Of a stretch of DNA of 59,813 bases, positions 24,733-34,234 are shown piece by piece. The stretch is from positions 1-59,813 of the forward strand of contig NZ_QGTW01000023.1 of NCBI RefSeq assembly GCF_003182355.1. The letters run 5' to 3'. Numbering within the stretch: the first letter of the stretch is position 1; every line of letters starts with the position of its first letter. The notes beneath the pieces were generated by a model. It was not told the DNA's origin. It ran no database searches and was given only the letters and a program-made list of their open reading frames with translations. This stretch comes from Cytobacillus oceanisediminis (lineage in GTDB: Bacteria > Bacillota > Bacilli > Bacillales > Cytobacillaceae). Position numbers and translations under genes: made by a program.

Positions 24733-26187
24733 TTAGTATCCTTTTGCTTTTGCTTCATTCCAATATTCATCAAGCTGCTCTAGCGTATAGTCTTCAAAAT
24801 TTCTGCCGCTTTCCTTTACACGTTCTTCCACATATGAAAAACGGCGGATAAATTTTTCATTCGTTTTTCTTGTCGCTTCTTCCGCATCAATTTTATAGAA
24901 ACGGGCGATATTGACCAGCGCAAAAAGAATATCTCCAAATTCCGCTTCCATCTGGCTGCTTTTATTCCTTGCTTCTGATTCGAATTCAGAAATCTCTTCC
25001 TTCACTTTCTCCCAGGCGGGTTCGACTTCCTTCCAATCAAAGCCAACTTTTGCCGCTTTTTTTTGAATTTCAGCAGCCCTCATTAAATTAGGGAAAGATT
25101 TAGGCACATTATCCATAATGAATTCCTGCTTCTCACCTTTTTCTTCCTGTTTAATGCTTTGCCAATTTTTTAAAACTTCCTCTTCATTTTCAGCCTGTAC
25201 ATTACCAAACACATGCGGATGGCGGCGGACCATTTTCTCAGAAAGTCCCTGAATGACATCATCAATGGTAAAATAGCCTTCATCCTCCCCAATCTGGGCA
25301 TGAAGCATAACCTGAAGAAGGACATCTCCAAGCTCTTCTGCCATATGGTCGCTATCTTCATTATCAATTGCTTCGATCAGCTCATATGCTTCTTCAATTA
25401 AGTACTTTTTCAGTGAACCATGGGTCTGTTTAAGATCCCATGGGCAGCCGTTCGGCCCACGCAATTCAGCAATAATGCTTCGAAGCTTTGAAAAACCCTT
25501 ATATAAAATCGTTTCATCCTTCGCAGGCGGCACATATACAGAGGTTAAGTTATTCAGCTCCATATCATGGTCAAGCTCATGCAAAGGAACTTTTCTAATT
25601 TTCTCTTCCTTGCTGCCAGCAGCCGTCACTATAAATACCTCATAGTCATAAGGCAGCTTTTCCATTAGTGTAAGCTTGACTTCACTGGCTGCAAATTGGT
25701 CATACACCTGTCCAATAATGACATGCTGTTCAACTTCGATTTCATCCCTGTTTAAATCGGTTCCATCAAGGAGTTGAAATCCTTCGATTGGATCGATTTT
25801 CAATGCTTGAAACAAAGGGTCGAGGAAACTCTGTCCTCCTCCGATCTCTATCTCAATATCCTTATTTGGCGCTCGCTCAATCAGAAGCTGAACCGTTCTT
25901 TCTGCCACGAGCGGATGGCCTGGCACTCCATATGTAATATCATTAGCCAGAGCTGCCTCCAGCAGGGATTCGCATATTTCCTCATAAACCTCTTCAAACT
26001 GACCGTGTTTTTCATATACGCTATCAAAAGACTGATACTGCAGCCCTTCTTGCTCGAGGTCACGGAGAACAGGATGCTCCTTTGTCCGTAAATAGAGGGC
26101 ACCTGAATTTTTAAGCTTTTTATAGACACCTAAAGGAAGCTGATCCAAATCTCCCGCTCCAAGCCCGAGAATGGTTATTTTTTTCAT
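24733..26187 (-). CDS. yabN: YabN: tetrapyrrole-methylase-like / MazG NTP pyrophosphohydrolase fusion
   Basis: A two-domain protein. The N-terminal part (about 1-220, ITILGLGAGDLDQLPLG and GVPGHPLVAERT) resembles the tetrapyrrole methylases. The C-terminal part has two MazG repeats (EELGDVLLQVMLHAQ and EAEFGDILFALVNIAR) with metal-binding acidic residues. MazG hydrolyses NTPs or dNTPs, probably for nucleotide-pool cleaning. ATG 26187 is chosen because GGAGATGA lies 8 bp upstream; the ATG at 26199 overlaps that site. It has 484 residues and starts 8 bp after yabM. Confidence 0.93.
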   Translation of the reverse strand: MKKITILGLGAGDLDQLPLGVYKKLKNSGALYLRTKEHPVLRDLEQEGLQYQSFDSVYEKHGQFEEVYEEICESLLEAALANDITYGVPGHPLVAERTVQLLIERAPNKDIEIEIGGGQSFLDPLFQALKIDPIEGFQLLDGTDLNRDEIEVEQHVIIGQVYDQFAASEVKLTLMEKLPYDYEVFIVTAAGSKEEKIRKVPLHELDHDMELNNLTSVYVPPAKDETILYKGFSKLRSIIAELRGPNGCPWDLKQTHGSLKKYLIEEAYELIEAIDNEDSDHMAEELGDVLLQVMLHAQIGEDEGYFTIDDVIQGLSEKMVRRHPHVFGNVQAENEEEVLKNWQSIKQEEKGEKQEFIMDNVPKSFPNLMRAAEIQKKAAKVGFDWKEVEPAWEKVKEEISEFESEARNKSSQMEAEFGDILFALVNIARFYKIDAEEATRKTNEKFIRRFSYVEERVKESGRNFEDYTLEQLDEYWNEAKAKGY

Positions 26188-26195
26188 AAAATTAT

Positions 26196-27803
26196 TCATC
26201 TCCTATTCTTTTTAGGCAGCAAGAACATTAATTTGCTTCCAAATGGAAGCAGAGCGAGCTCTTCCTCTTTAAAAGTATTCCCTTTAAACACAATGAACAA
26301 ATAAGTGAAGCCTCCTAAAACTACAGCACTTAATGCCTGAAAACCAGCATAGAGCCGGTCATGTTCAAAATCTGTGAACTTTCCTGTTGCCTGGAGGTAT
26401 AGCTGTAAAACAATGGACATGATGGCCGCTGCCAAACCAACGACAAATAAAAAACGGATGGGAAGCAGTGGTATTTTCAAATAGCTCCGAAGCTTGAATA
26501 TAAGAAGCAGCAGAACCGCTGCAAGAGCAAGGCAGGATGCTGCTGCTGCACCAATTGTTCCGTACGATGGTACCAATAGTATGTTCAATCCATACTTAAT
26601 GACAATGCCCAAAAGAATCGCAGCCGCCGGAAAAAGGATAAATCCCAGTCCCTGCAGAATAGCTGTAATGGTTATAATCATCGAACTCAAAAAGATTAAA
26701 ATACTAAGAATTGAAAGGACATCCGATCCGGATATATTTTCAAAAAGCATAACATTTGCAGGTTCAATAATATTCCATAACCCAGCCGTCGCACCAGCCC
26801 CAACGAGAATGCCTATTTGCAGAGCAAGCCTGATTTTATCATGCAGAAAAGCAGCCTGGTTTTTCATTTTTTCTTTGGAGATAAGCGGTACAAGCGACAA
26901 AGACATCGACGTCGCTACGACCATGCCAAGCTGCACAATCGGCTGGCCGCGGTCATACACACCTTTCAGCTCTTTCGCCTGTTCCCCCTCATAACCGGAG
27001 GATACCAGGAGCGAGTACAGATTTAATGAATCCGCCAGCTGGATAAAAATAAGGACGAGGCTGCTGATGCAAATCGCGAACCCCTGGATGATAAGCACCT
27101 TGGCAATTTTGACGCTTTTTTTAAAATCAATTTCAATTAACGATGGAAGATTCCTTCTTTGTTTTATATAGAAAAATGTAATTAATATAAGAGCGGCAGT
27201 AAATCCGCCGGTTATTGCCCCCAAAAGGGCGCCCCCTCCCACAATATAGAGAGAGTATCCTCCCCGTACCAATAAAAAGGCTGCAAGCAGAATGGTTGCG
27301 ACTCTCACAAGCTGTTCCCCTACCTGTGAAACAGCAGTAGGAACCATATTACCCTTTCCCTGAAAGAAGCCTCTTAACATAGAGACAATGGGAAAAATGA
27401 GAAATACAACCGCGACCACCTTGAGCAAAACTGCAAGCTGCGGGTCGTTCATCCTGGCAGCCAGCCAATCTGATCCCCAATAAAGAATTGAGAATCCTGT
27501 AAATCCTATTATTGTCAGGACAAGAGCAGAGACCACGAATAAATTTTGGACATCCTTTTCCCTTTCTAAAGCAGCCTGTTCGGCATAAAGCTTGGAAATC
27601 ACAACAGGAAATCCATATGTAGATAACACTAAAATAATCCCATAGAAGGGATACACCTGCTGATAAATATAAAAGCCTACATCACCGACAATGTTTTGAA
27701 AAGGCACACGGTAAATAGCGCTTAGAATTTTTGTTACAAGGGCAGCGACCGTCAGGATAAAGGCCCCTTTAAATAGATCGCCTGATGTATGAACGGGCTT
27801 CAA
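26196..27803 (-). CDS. yabM: YabM: MurJ/SpoVB-family polysaccharide/lipid flippase
   Basis: An MOP-superfamily membrane transporter with about 14 hydrophobic segments, related to lipid II flippases and SpoVB. Family signs are TKILSAIYRVPFQNIVGD near the N terminus and RGFFQGKGNMVPTA. TTG 27803 has GGAGATGG upstream and gives 535 residues (B. subtilis YabM has 532). Its position between spoVT and yabN identifies it as the yabM orthologue rather than spoVB itself. Substrate not established. Confidence 0.9.
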   Translation of the reverse strand: MKPVHTSGDLFKGAFILTVAALVTKILSAIYRVPFQNIVGDVGFYIYQQVYPFYGIILVLSTYGFPVVISKLYAEQAALEREKDVQNLFVVSALVLTIIGFTGFSILYWGSDWLAARMNDPQLAVLLKVVAVVFLIFPIVSMLRGFFQGKGNMVPTAVSQVGEQLVRVATILLAAFLLVRGGYSLYIVGGGALLGAITGGFTAALILITFFYIKQRRNLPSLIEIDFKKSVKIAKVLIIQGFAICISSLVLIFIQLADSLNLYSLLVSSGYEGEQAKELKGVYDRGQPIVQLGMVVATSMSLSLVPLISKEKMKNQAAFLHDKIRLALQIGILVGAGATAGLWNIIEPANVMLFENISGSDVLSILSILIFLSSMIITITAILQGLGFILFPAAAILLGIVIKYGLNILLVPSYGTIGAAAASCLALAAVLLLLIFKLRSYLKIPLLPIRFLFVVGLAAAIMSIVLQLYLQATGKFTDFEHDRLYAGFQALSAVVLGGFTYLFIVFKGNTFKEEELALLPFGSKLMFLLPKKNRR

Positions 27804-28076
27804 TTGCCCATCTCCTTCCAAATGAATTCGAAAGTATTATAGCATATCAGGGATGATACATCAGATTGCTTTCTTTTTAAATTTAAAATACGAATTGTTT
27901 ACAGCCAGGGTTAAACTTTGCGCGGATTACAGGCTTTTGTGCGCGGCTGTTCCTCGTTTTCGCGCAGGTCCCTGCGATTTGTACGCGAATACCATGTTTT
28001 TTGCAGGGATCCGTTATGAGCTGTATACAAAGAAAAAAGGCAGCATTCCGCTACCCCTTTCATAAAGTATTCATTT

Positions 28077-28613
28077 TTATGATTCCATTTGTCTGGCAAG
28101 GAAACCTGCAGCTGTTTCAACTGCTTTTTGTTCCACATCGCCTAATGAATCTTCTTTAGCAAAAATTATGACTGCTCCAATCGGGTCTCCGTTTGCAATG
28201 ATAGGGCCAATTGTATAAGCGGAGGAAGATTCTGTGTTCCCGTCAACAAGCGAGATATCGCCAGGCTGGTTAACCAGGACCGAGCTGCGCTCTTCCATTG
28301 TTTTTTCAACAAGATCGCTTATATTTTTGTTTAAGTAATCTTTTTTAGAACCGCCTGCAACAGCAATGTAAGTATCTCTGTCACAGATTAACACTGGATT
28401 TCCCAGGCTGTCATATAAGGCTTCTGCGTATTCTTTTGCAAAATCGCTCAGTTCACTTATTGGTGAATATTTCTTTAAGATGACTTCTCCATCACGATCT
28501 ACGAAAATCTCCAGCGGGTCCCCTTCACGTATACGCAATGTTCTGCGGATTTCTTTAGGGATTACTACACGACCCAAATCATCGATACGACGAACTATAC
28601 CAGTTGCTTTCAT
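28077..28613 (-). CDS. spoVT: Stage V sporulation protein T, AbrB-like forespore regulator
   Basis: Controls sigma-G-dependent genes late in the forespore. An N-terminal AbrB swapped-hairpin DNA-binding domain (1-50, MKATGIVRRIDDLGRVVIPK) is followed by a GAF-like domain. ATG 28613 gives 178 residues, as in B. subtilis. The open frame continuing to 28781 runs into a family A repeat and is not part of the protein. The domain is paralogous to AbrB at 50684. Confidence 0.96.
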   Translation of the reverse strand: MKATGIVRRIDDLGRVVIPKEIRRTLRIREGDPLEIFVDRDGEVILKKYSPISELSDFAKEYAEALYDSLGNPVLICDRDTYIAVAGGSKKDYLNKNISDLVEKTMEERSSVLVNQPGDISLVDGNTESSSAYTIGPIIANGDPIGAVIIFAKEDSLGDVEQKAVETAAGFLARQMES

Positions 28614-28647
28614 CCAACGTTGCCTCACTTTCATCTGATGATTTTTT

Positions 28648-28892
28648 AGAAAAGCGGAAGCGCACATCAGGATGTATGAACATCTGCTAAAAAACCGCCA
28701 CGTCCTGTGGCGAACGCAGATGCCAGCACATCCTGTGCCAGTCCGACAAGCATAAGACGAATCACGCAGGAAACCTCCCAAAGCTCGCTTTGGTCGGGCG
28801 ATGTATTGCTGCCGAAGCGTTCCTTTCCTGATTTCTGGAGTGATTTGGCTTATGACTCGAGGGGCTAGGCGCTGGAGCTAGACAATTCTATC
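28648..28892. repeat. Family A repeat, copy A4 (between mfd and spoVT)
   Basis: A 245-bp copy with outer AGCGC.../GGCGCTGGAGCTAGAC ends, an inner module ACCGCCACGTCCTGTGGCGA, and GCATAAGACGAATCACGCAG. A central loop CTCCCAAAGCTCGCTTTGGT is not present in A1. It lies in the spoVT leader. Confidence 0.8.
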
Positions 28893-28971
28893 TTCAGCGC
28901 AGCACTTACTCTTTCCTCTTTTGGCTATGATTCATATTGGGAGAAAATGAATACATCGCCATGTTTGAACT

Positions 28972-29000
28972 TAGTATCTTTCATATGGAAAGTTATATAC
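28972..29000 (-). promoter_or_regulatory. Possible sigma-G promoter of spoVT
   Basis: Minus strand: GTATA (28996-29000), a 17-bp spacer and GATACTA (28972-28978, consensus CATNNTA). It lies 360 bp upstream of spoVT, with repeat A4 in between. Confidence 0.4.
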
Positions 29001-29146
29001 GTGCACAAAAACTTTTTCTCTTAGATGTTATAGATTCCAAAACCGGATAAACATTCCAAATGATCCCTCAAATAAAAATTACCCTTGAATGGAACAGATA
29101 AACATTTCTATTGTTTCATTTTATTAACAGAGATATTTCCATGTTT

Positions 29147-32100
29147 TTACGCAGTTGGATGCTGTTGCCCTTTTTTAGCTTCATGCATTCCTTTTATTAC
29201 TTCGTATGCGATGTTGAGCCATTCATTTGTTTTAGTTCCTTTAATATGGAGGACAGCCTTCAATTTCTTGCCTTCCATTCCAAGGCCAATCATTCTTCCG
29301 TATTTGCTTGTGATCTGGAATATTTTTTGGCCGTCAATATTTTCGCTGGCTTTTTCGGATAAGAGAATCAGCACTTCATTCTTCGATTGCTTAACAGTCT
29401 CAATGCCTGCAAGCTCTCCATAGACCTTCATTTCAGCAATCTGGAATAAATAAGCTACCTCTTCAGGATACTCGCCAAAGCGGTCGATCATCTCATCCTG
29501 CAGTTCTTCCACATCTTCCAGCGATGAAATTCCACGGAAACGTTTATACATTTCAATTTTCTGATGTCCATCAGACAAATAGAAATCTGGAATATAAGCA
29601 TCCACATCCAAATCGATTTCAATTTTTGGCGCTTTTTCTTCTCCGCCGCCAATTTTCTCTTTTCTTTCTTCAATCGCTTCTTTAAGCATTTGAGAATAAA
29701 GATCAAAACCAACTGAATCGATGAATCCATGCTGTTCGGCTCCCAATAAATTACCGGCACCCCTGATCGATAAATCTCGCATGGCGATTTTAAAACCTGA
29801 TCCGAGTTCCGTAAATTCTTTTATTGCCTGAAGCCGCTTTTCGGCTACCTCTGTTAAAACTTTATCTTTTCGGTATGTGAAATAAGCATATGCAACCCTG
29901 TTGGAACGGCCAACCCTTCCCCTTAACTGATAAAGCTGAGAAAGGCCCATTTTGTCAGCATCATGGACAATCAGTGTATTGACATTCGGAATATCGACTC
30001 CTGTTTCTATGATGGTCGTGCTGACAAGAACATCGGACTCGCCTTCAAGAAAGCTTAACATTACAGATTCTAACTCATTTTCCGTCATTTTCCCATGGGC
30101 ATAAGTTACCCTTGCATCTGGAACTAACATGGATATTTCCTCAGCTTTTCGTTCTATATCCTCTACACGGTTATATAGAAAATAGACCTGTCCATCCCTT
30201 GCCAGTTCCCTCTCTATTGCTTCGCGGACTAACGAGCCGTTGTATTCCATTACGTATGTCTGGACCGGGAATCGGTTTTCCGGCGGAGTCTCAATGACAG
30301 ATAAGTCCCGGACTCCAAGCATTGACATATGCAGGGTTCTCGGGATTGGCGTTGCTGTCAGCGTAAGGACATCTACATTCGTCTTAAGCTGCTTGATCTT
30401 CTCTTTATGTGTCACACCAAAGCGCTGCTCTTCATCAATAATGAGCAGGCCTAAATCTCTATATTGGATATCTTTCGACAAAATCCGGTGTGTGCCGACA
30501 ACTACGTCAATAGTCCCTGCCTTTAAGCCTTTTAAGGTTTCTGTTTGCTGTTTTTTCGTCTTGAATCTGCTTAAAAGTCCGATTTCTATCGGATAATCCT
30601 GGAATCGCTCTCTCATCGTTTCATAATGCTGCTGGGCAAGGATGGTGGTCGGTACTAGGAAAGCAACCTGTTTCCCATCTGCAATCGCCTTAAAAGCTGC
30701 ACGGATAGCGACTTCTGTCTTACCATAGCCTACATCGCCGCATAGCAAGCGGTCCATCGGGCGTTCCCTTTCCATATCCTTTTTGATTTCATGAATGGAA
30801 CGAACCTGGTCCTCTGTTTCCTGGTATGGGAACGCTGATTCAAACTCTCTTTGCATATCTCCGTCAGGACTGAACGCATAACCCTTTGATGCCTCACGCT
30901 CAGCATAGAGCTTGATCAAGTCATCTGCAATATCCTGTACAGATGATTCAACCTTTTTCTTAACCCTTTTCCAATCATTTCCGCCCAATTTATAAATCTT
31001 CGGCTCTTTCGCTTCCGAGCCAACATATTTCTGGACAAGATCAATTTGCTCAACTGGTACATAAAGCTTATCACTACCCTGGTAACGTATATGAAGATAA
31101 TCCTTATGGACTCCGTTAATTTCAAGCGTTTCAATCCCCAAATACTTTCCTATACCATGGTTTACATGAACGACATAGTCGCCGACTTTTAGCTCGGAAT
31201 AGCTTTTAATTCTCTCCGCATTGGATAACTTTTGCCTGCGCGCCTTCTTTTTGGTGCGCTTATTAAAAAGTTCTTCTTCCGTAATAACAGCAAGCTTTTG
31301 GCTCGGAAGCTCAAACCCTGTTTGAAGGGTTCCTTCCAAAATTTGCACCTTGCCTTTCAAAAGAGGCTGATTGGCATTTACAAAAGCTGCATCAATTTCA
31401 TAATCCTCAAGGACTCTTTGAAGCTTTTTGACACGCTCTTCGTCTGGACCCAGGAAAACAACAGAATACTTGCCTTTTCTCCATCTTTCCAGTTCACTTT
31501 TAAGCACGTGCATCTGGCCATGGAAATTCTGCATTTGCTTGCAGGAAATGTTGATGATGTTCTGCGGATTTGTGTTCGGTACATGCCTTAAGAACAAGGA
31601 CATATACGTAATCGGCTGCTTAGACCTATGCAAAAACTCCTTTAAGTTATGGGATACCTTAACATTGTGGATGATCAGGCCTTCTCCTAGCAGACTTGTA
31701 TACCATTCCGCTTCTTCCTTCTCAAGGGAATCATTCATTTCCTGTACACGGCTGATTTCATCTATGAAAATCAAGCCATTGGCTGGAAGGTAGTCTATTA
31801 AACTACTTCCTTCATCAAATGCAAACGATAGGTATTTGAAAAGCTGTTCAGGCTTGTTCCCCATTCTCAGCTGTTCCAATTCATAGCCTACATTCTGTGC
31901 CAGCTGGGTTTTTGCTTTATCGTCCTTTAGTTTTTTCAGGCTTGCACCCAAGCCATTTTCCAGTTTTTCAATCAATTTATTAAAATGCTCAGCATCAAGC
32001 GGTATTTCGGTTGCTGGACCAATTGAGAATTCGGTCAACTTATCTTTTGACCGCTGGTCTTCCAAAGAAAATGTGCGGATTGAATCAACATCTGTATCAA

Positions 32101-32686
32101 AAAGCTCAATTCTGACCGGATCTGCCTCTGTTAACGGATAAATATCAATAATTCCGCCTCTGACACTAAATTCTCCTGGTGAAGAAACCATTTCAGATCG
32201 AACATAGCCCATTTGGACAAAACTCTTTAATTGATCCTCAGTCAGTTCATCGCCAACCTTTAAGGATAACTGGTATTTGCTCCAGTGGGATGGAGGCGGC
32301 AGAATCTTCCTTAACCCTGCCATCGGGACAATCATGATTCCTTTTTTATTTTTACTCCAATAATTCAAAGCCTCTATCCGCTGGGCCTTCAATTCCGGGC
32401 TTGCAATTCCGATTTCAGCTGCAATGAGTTCATTTGCAGGATATAAAAATACATCTGTTTCTCCTGCCAGATTCACGATATCATCGTATAATTTCTGGGC
32501 CTGCAAAAGGTTATGGGTTACAACCAGCATCGGCCTTTCGGATTGCTCATATACGGAAGATAAAAACAGCGTGCGCGCAGATCCGGATAAACCCGCAAGC
32601 ATCTGCTCCCTTAACCCTTCCTCTATTCCAGACAAGATGGAACTTACATCATCCTGCTGGCTTATAATCTGTTTAAGACCTAACAT
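29147..32686 (-). CDS. mfd: Transcription-repair coupling factor Mfd
   Basis: SF2 translocase that removes RNA polymerase stalled at DNA lesions and recruits UvrA. It has 1179 residues: a UvrB-like N-terminal module, an RNA polymerase-interacting domain around VGDYVVHVNHGIGKYLG, and helicase motors. Walker A GDVGYGKTEVA is roughly at 650-670, followed by IIDEEQRFG and QLRGRVGRSNR. A C-terminal TRCF domain (DAYIPDFYLSDGHQKIEMYK) completes it. ATG 32686 has AGGAGGGG upstream. It lies between fin and spoVT. Confidence 0.97.
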   Translation of the reverse strand: MLGLKQIISQQDDVSSILSGIEEGLREQMLAGLSGSARTLFLSSVYEQSERPMLVVTHNLLQAQKLYDDIVNLAGETDVFLYPANELIAAEIGIASPELKAQRIEALNYWSKNKKGIMIVPMAGLRKILPPPSHWSKYQLSLKVGDELTEDQLKSFVQMGYVRSEMVSSPGEFSVRGGIIDIYPLTEADPVRIELFDTDVDSIRTFSLEDQRSKDKLTEFSIGPATEIPLDAEHFNKLIEKLENGLGASLKKLKDDKAKTQLAQNVGYELEQLRMGNKPEQLFKYLSFAFDEGSSLIDYLPANGLIFIDEISRVQEMNDSLEKEEAEWYTSLLGEGLIIHNVKVSHNLKEFLHRSKQPITYMSLFLRHVPNTNPQNIINISCKQMQNFHGQMHVLKSELERWRKGKYSVVFLGPDEERVKKLQRVLEDYEIDAAFVNANQPLLKGKVQILEGTLQTGFELPSQKLAVITEEELFNKRTKKKARRQKLSNAERIKSYSELKVGDYVVHVNHGIGKYLGIETLEINGVHKDYLHIRYQGSDKLYVPVEQIDLVQKYVGSEAKEPKIYKLGGNDWKRVKKKVESSVQDIADDLIKLYAEREASKGYAFSPDGDMQREFESAFPYQETEDQVRSIHEIKKDMERERPMDRLLCGDVGYGKTEVAIRAAFKAIADGKQVAFLVPTTILAQQHYETMRERFQDYPIEIGLLSRFKTKKQQTETLKGLKAGTIDVVVGTHRILSKDIQYRDLGLLIIDEEQRFGVTHKEKIKQLKTNVDVLTLTATPIPRTLHMSMLGVRDLSVIETPPENRFPVQTYVMEYNGSLVREAIERELARDGQVYFLYNRVEDIERKAEEISMLVPDARVTYAHGKMTENELESVMLSFLEGESDVLVSTTIIETGVDIPNVNTLIVHDADKMGLSQLYQLRGRVGRSNRVAYAYFTYRKDKVLTEVAEKRLQAIKEFTELGSGFKIAMRDLSIRGAGNLLGAEQHGFIDSVGFDLYSQMLKEAIEERKEKIGGGEEKAPKIEIDLDVDAYIPDFYLSDGHQKIEMYKRFRGISSLEDVEELQDEMIDRFGEYPEEVAYLFQIAEMKVYGELAGIETVKQSKNEVLILLSEKASENIDGQKIFQITSKYGRMIGLGMEGKKLKAVLHIKGTKTNEWLNIAYEVIKGMHEAKKGQQHPTA

Positions 32687-33017
32687 GAAAGCCCCTCCTA
32701 ATGAAAAACACAAGCGCCGCTTTATGCGCTCAAAGCTAGATAACTGCCAAATTTGAAATAGTAATACTTTCGTATCCTTTTATAAGCGATCTCACTTCAC
32801 AGCCGCTTTTGTTATCATAATCTTACTAAAAAAACGCGTTGTGGAACAAGCACTCTATAAATGGGTATCTATTAAAAACATCCCCAATAAAACTGAATAG
32901 CAGGGAATGATGCAGACTAAAAATAAGTATAATGTCAAACACAAGCATTCAGCCAGCCCACCGGGGAAGATGAATAAAACCCCCGGGTAATAAGGATGGC
33001 GTCAGAAAATAGAAATA
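32687..33017. other. Gene-free gap between fin and mfd
   Basis: It contains a short family A-like fragment (32708-32755, AGCGCCGCTTTATGCGCT and AAAGCTAGATAACTG). A GC hairpin follows, ACCGGGG...CCCCGGGT (32958-32988). I see no open frame with a ribosome binding site. Confidence 0.5.
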
Positions 33018-33045
33018 GAAAAATGCTTTGGATTGTCTCCAAAGC
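33018..33045 (-). terminator. Terminator of fin
   Basis: The minus strand has GCTTTGGA, a 5-nt loop, TCCAAAGC and ATTTTT. It overlaps the very end of the fin downstream region. Confidence 0.8.
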
Positions 33046-33048
33046 TTG

Positions 33049-33279
33049 TTAATGAATAATAAAGTCCTGTTGATGGTAATCAGGATTGCGTTCAAGTGAT
33101 TCCTGGCAATCCTCGCAAATAGCTTTTACATTCAGGTTTCCTGACTGGTCATATGAGATCATTTCCTGGCGTTCCTCATCATTTAATTTGTGAAATCCAA
33201 GTTGCTCTGTATGAACAGAGTCATTCTCAATCGAGCCAATCTTCGTTCCGCAATGACGGCAATGATAATGAATAGCCAT
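33049..33279 (-). CDS. fin: Fin, anti-sigma-F factor (YabK)
   Basis: A small zinc-ribbon-like protein that inhibits sigma-F and promotes the switch to sigma-G in the forespore. It has 76 residues with CRHC (Cys7, Cys10) and CEDC (Cys55, Cys58) as the probable zinc ligands. GGGGAGGGAC precedes the ATG. It is followed by a terminator and then mfd, and has its own forespore promoter at 33313-33342. Related in function, though not in sequence, to Gin at the far end of this window. Confidence 0.93.
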   Translation of the reverse strand: MAIHYHCRHCGTKIGSIENDSVHTEQLGFHKLNDEERQEMISYDQSGNLNVKAICEDCQESLERNPDYHQQDFIIH

Positions 33280-33312
33280 GCCTGTCCCTCCCCGTCAAAC
33301 TTTCCATAATCC

Positions 33313-33342
33313 TATTATGGGCCTTTGAGCGGGAACTTATTC
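33313..33342 (-). promoter_or_regulatory. Sigma-G/sigma-F promoter of fin
   Basis: Minus strand: GAATA (33338-33342), an 18-bp spacer and CATAATA (33313-33319), a full match to the sigma-G pattern GHATR-N18-CATNNTA. The overlapping GCCCATAATA at 15-bp spacing partly fits sigma-F. Confidence 0.75.
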
Positions 33343-33407
33343 ATAGAGCCAATGAGACAATGTTTAAAGATACATTATTCTATGATAGAAACAAAAAAAT
33401 ATGAAGT

Positions 33408-33968
33408 TTATTGATTAAAATCATTCATTACCTGTAAAAATGGTTTTTTGAACCACTCTTCACAGGCATCCGCACATCTTTTAGCCACTTCGTCCATGAC
33501 TTCCTGTTCTTCTTTTGTGAACCGCCCCAATACATAATCGGGGACCTTCATGCCGTTTGGAGGCCGATCAATGCCTACTCTTATTCTGTTAAATTCCTGT
33601 GTCCCCAGATGGGCGATTGTCGATTTAATGCCATTGTGCCCGCCAGCGCTGCCTTTTTGCCGAAGCCGAATCTTACCCACAGGCAGATCCAGGTCATCAT
33701 AAATGACAACCAGTTCTTCATCATTAATCTCAAAATAATCCATAACAGCCCGGATGGATTCCCCGGATAAATTCATATATGTAAGAGGCTTAAGCAGAAA
33801 AACCTTTTCTCCGTTCACATATCCTGTTCCGAATACCCCTTTCAATTTTGCTTGATTCAAAGGAATATTCAGCCGTTCTGATAAGACATCAATTACATCA
33901 AAGCCAATATTATGTCTCGTTTTATCATATTGCTTGCCGGGATTCCCCAACCCTACAATCAGCTTCAT
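33408..33968 (-). CDS. pth: Peptidyl-tRNA hydrolase (SpoVC)
   Basis: Cleaves peptidyl-tRNA dropped from ribosomes, recycling tRNA; essential. It has 186 residues with the active-site segment GLGNPGKQYDKTRHNIGF (Asn9, His19), FLLKPLTYMNLSGE, and DDLDLPVGKIRLR with the catalytic aspartate. GGGHNGIKS-type sequence follows. B. subtilis calls it spoVC because of its sporulation mutant. It lies between ctc and fin. Confidence 0.96.
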   Translation of the reverse strand: MKLIVGLGNPGKQYDKTRHNIGFDVIDVLSERLNIPLNQAKLKGVFGTGYVNGEKVFLLKPLTYMNLSGESIRAVMDYFEINDEELVVIYDDLDLPVGKIRLRQKGSAGGHNGIKSTIAHLGTQEFNRIRVGIDRPPNGMKVPDYVLGRFTKEEQEVMDEVAKRCADACEEWFKKPFLQVMNDFNQ

Positions 33969-33987
33969 TATTTCACCCCATAATAGA

Positions 33988-34050
33988 AAAGCTCAGAGCA
34001 CTCGCTTATCAGCGACAAGCCCAAGACGATAGCGCTCGGAGCTAAACAAC
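33988..34050. repeat. Family A repeat fragment, copy A5
   Basis: Short copy: GCGACAAGCCCAAGACGAT followed by AGCGCTCGGAGCTAAACAAC, corresponding to the outer arms of the longer copies with the centre missing. Confidence 0.6.
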
Positions 34051-34169
34051 TGTTAAGTTATTCTTCTTAATTTTACTGAAAAGTGCGGTACCTGGGAAAG
34101 GAGCCGCTCCACCCAATTTTTACAATGCATTCTTTGCCTGCCCTTGCCGGCGATCCTGCATCTATGCAA

Positions 34170-34213
34170 GAAAACAGGGGCTGACGATATGATGCCTATC
34201 GGGCCAGCCCCTG
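34170..34213 (-). terminator. Terminator of ctc
   Basis: The minus strand has CAGGGGCTG, an inner 21-nt segment, CAGCCCCTG and TTTTC. Confidence 0.82.
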
Positions 34214-34234
34214 CTTGAAAAGGCTTCGCTCAGC

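Noticed and set aside
28614..28781. 56-residue N-terminal extension of spoVT
   Set aside because: It reads into repeat A4; the SpoVT family starts at MKATGIVRRID.
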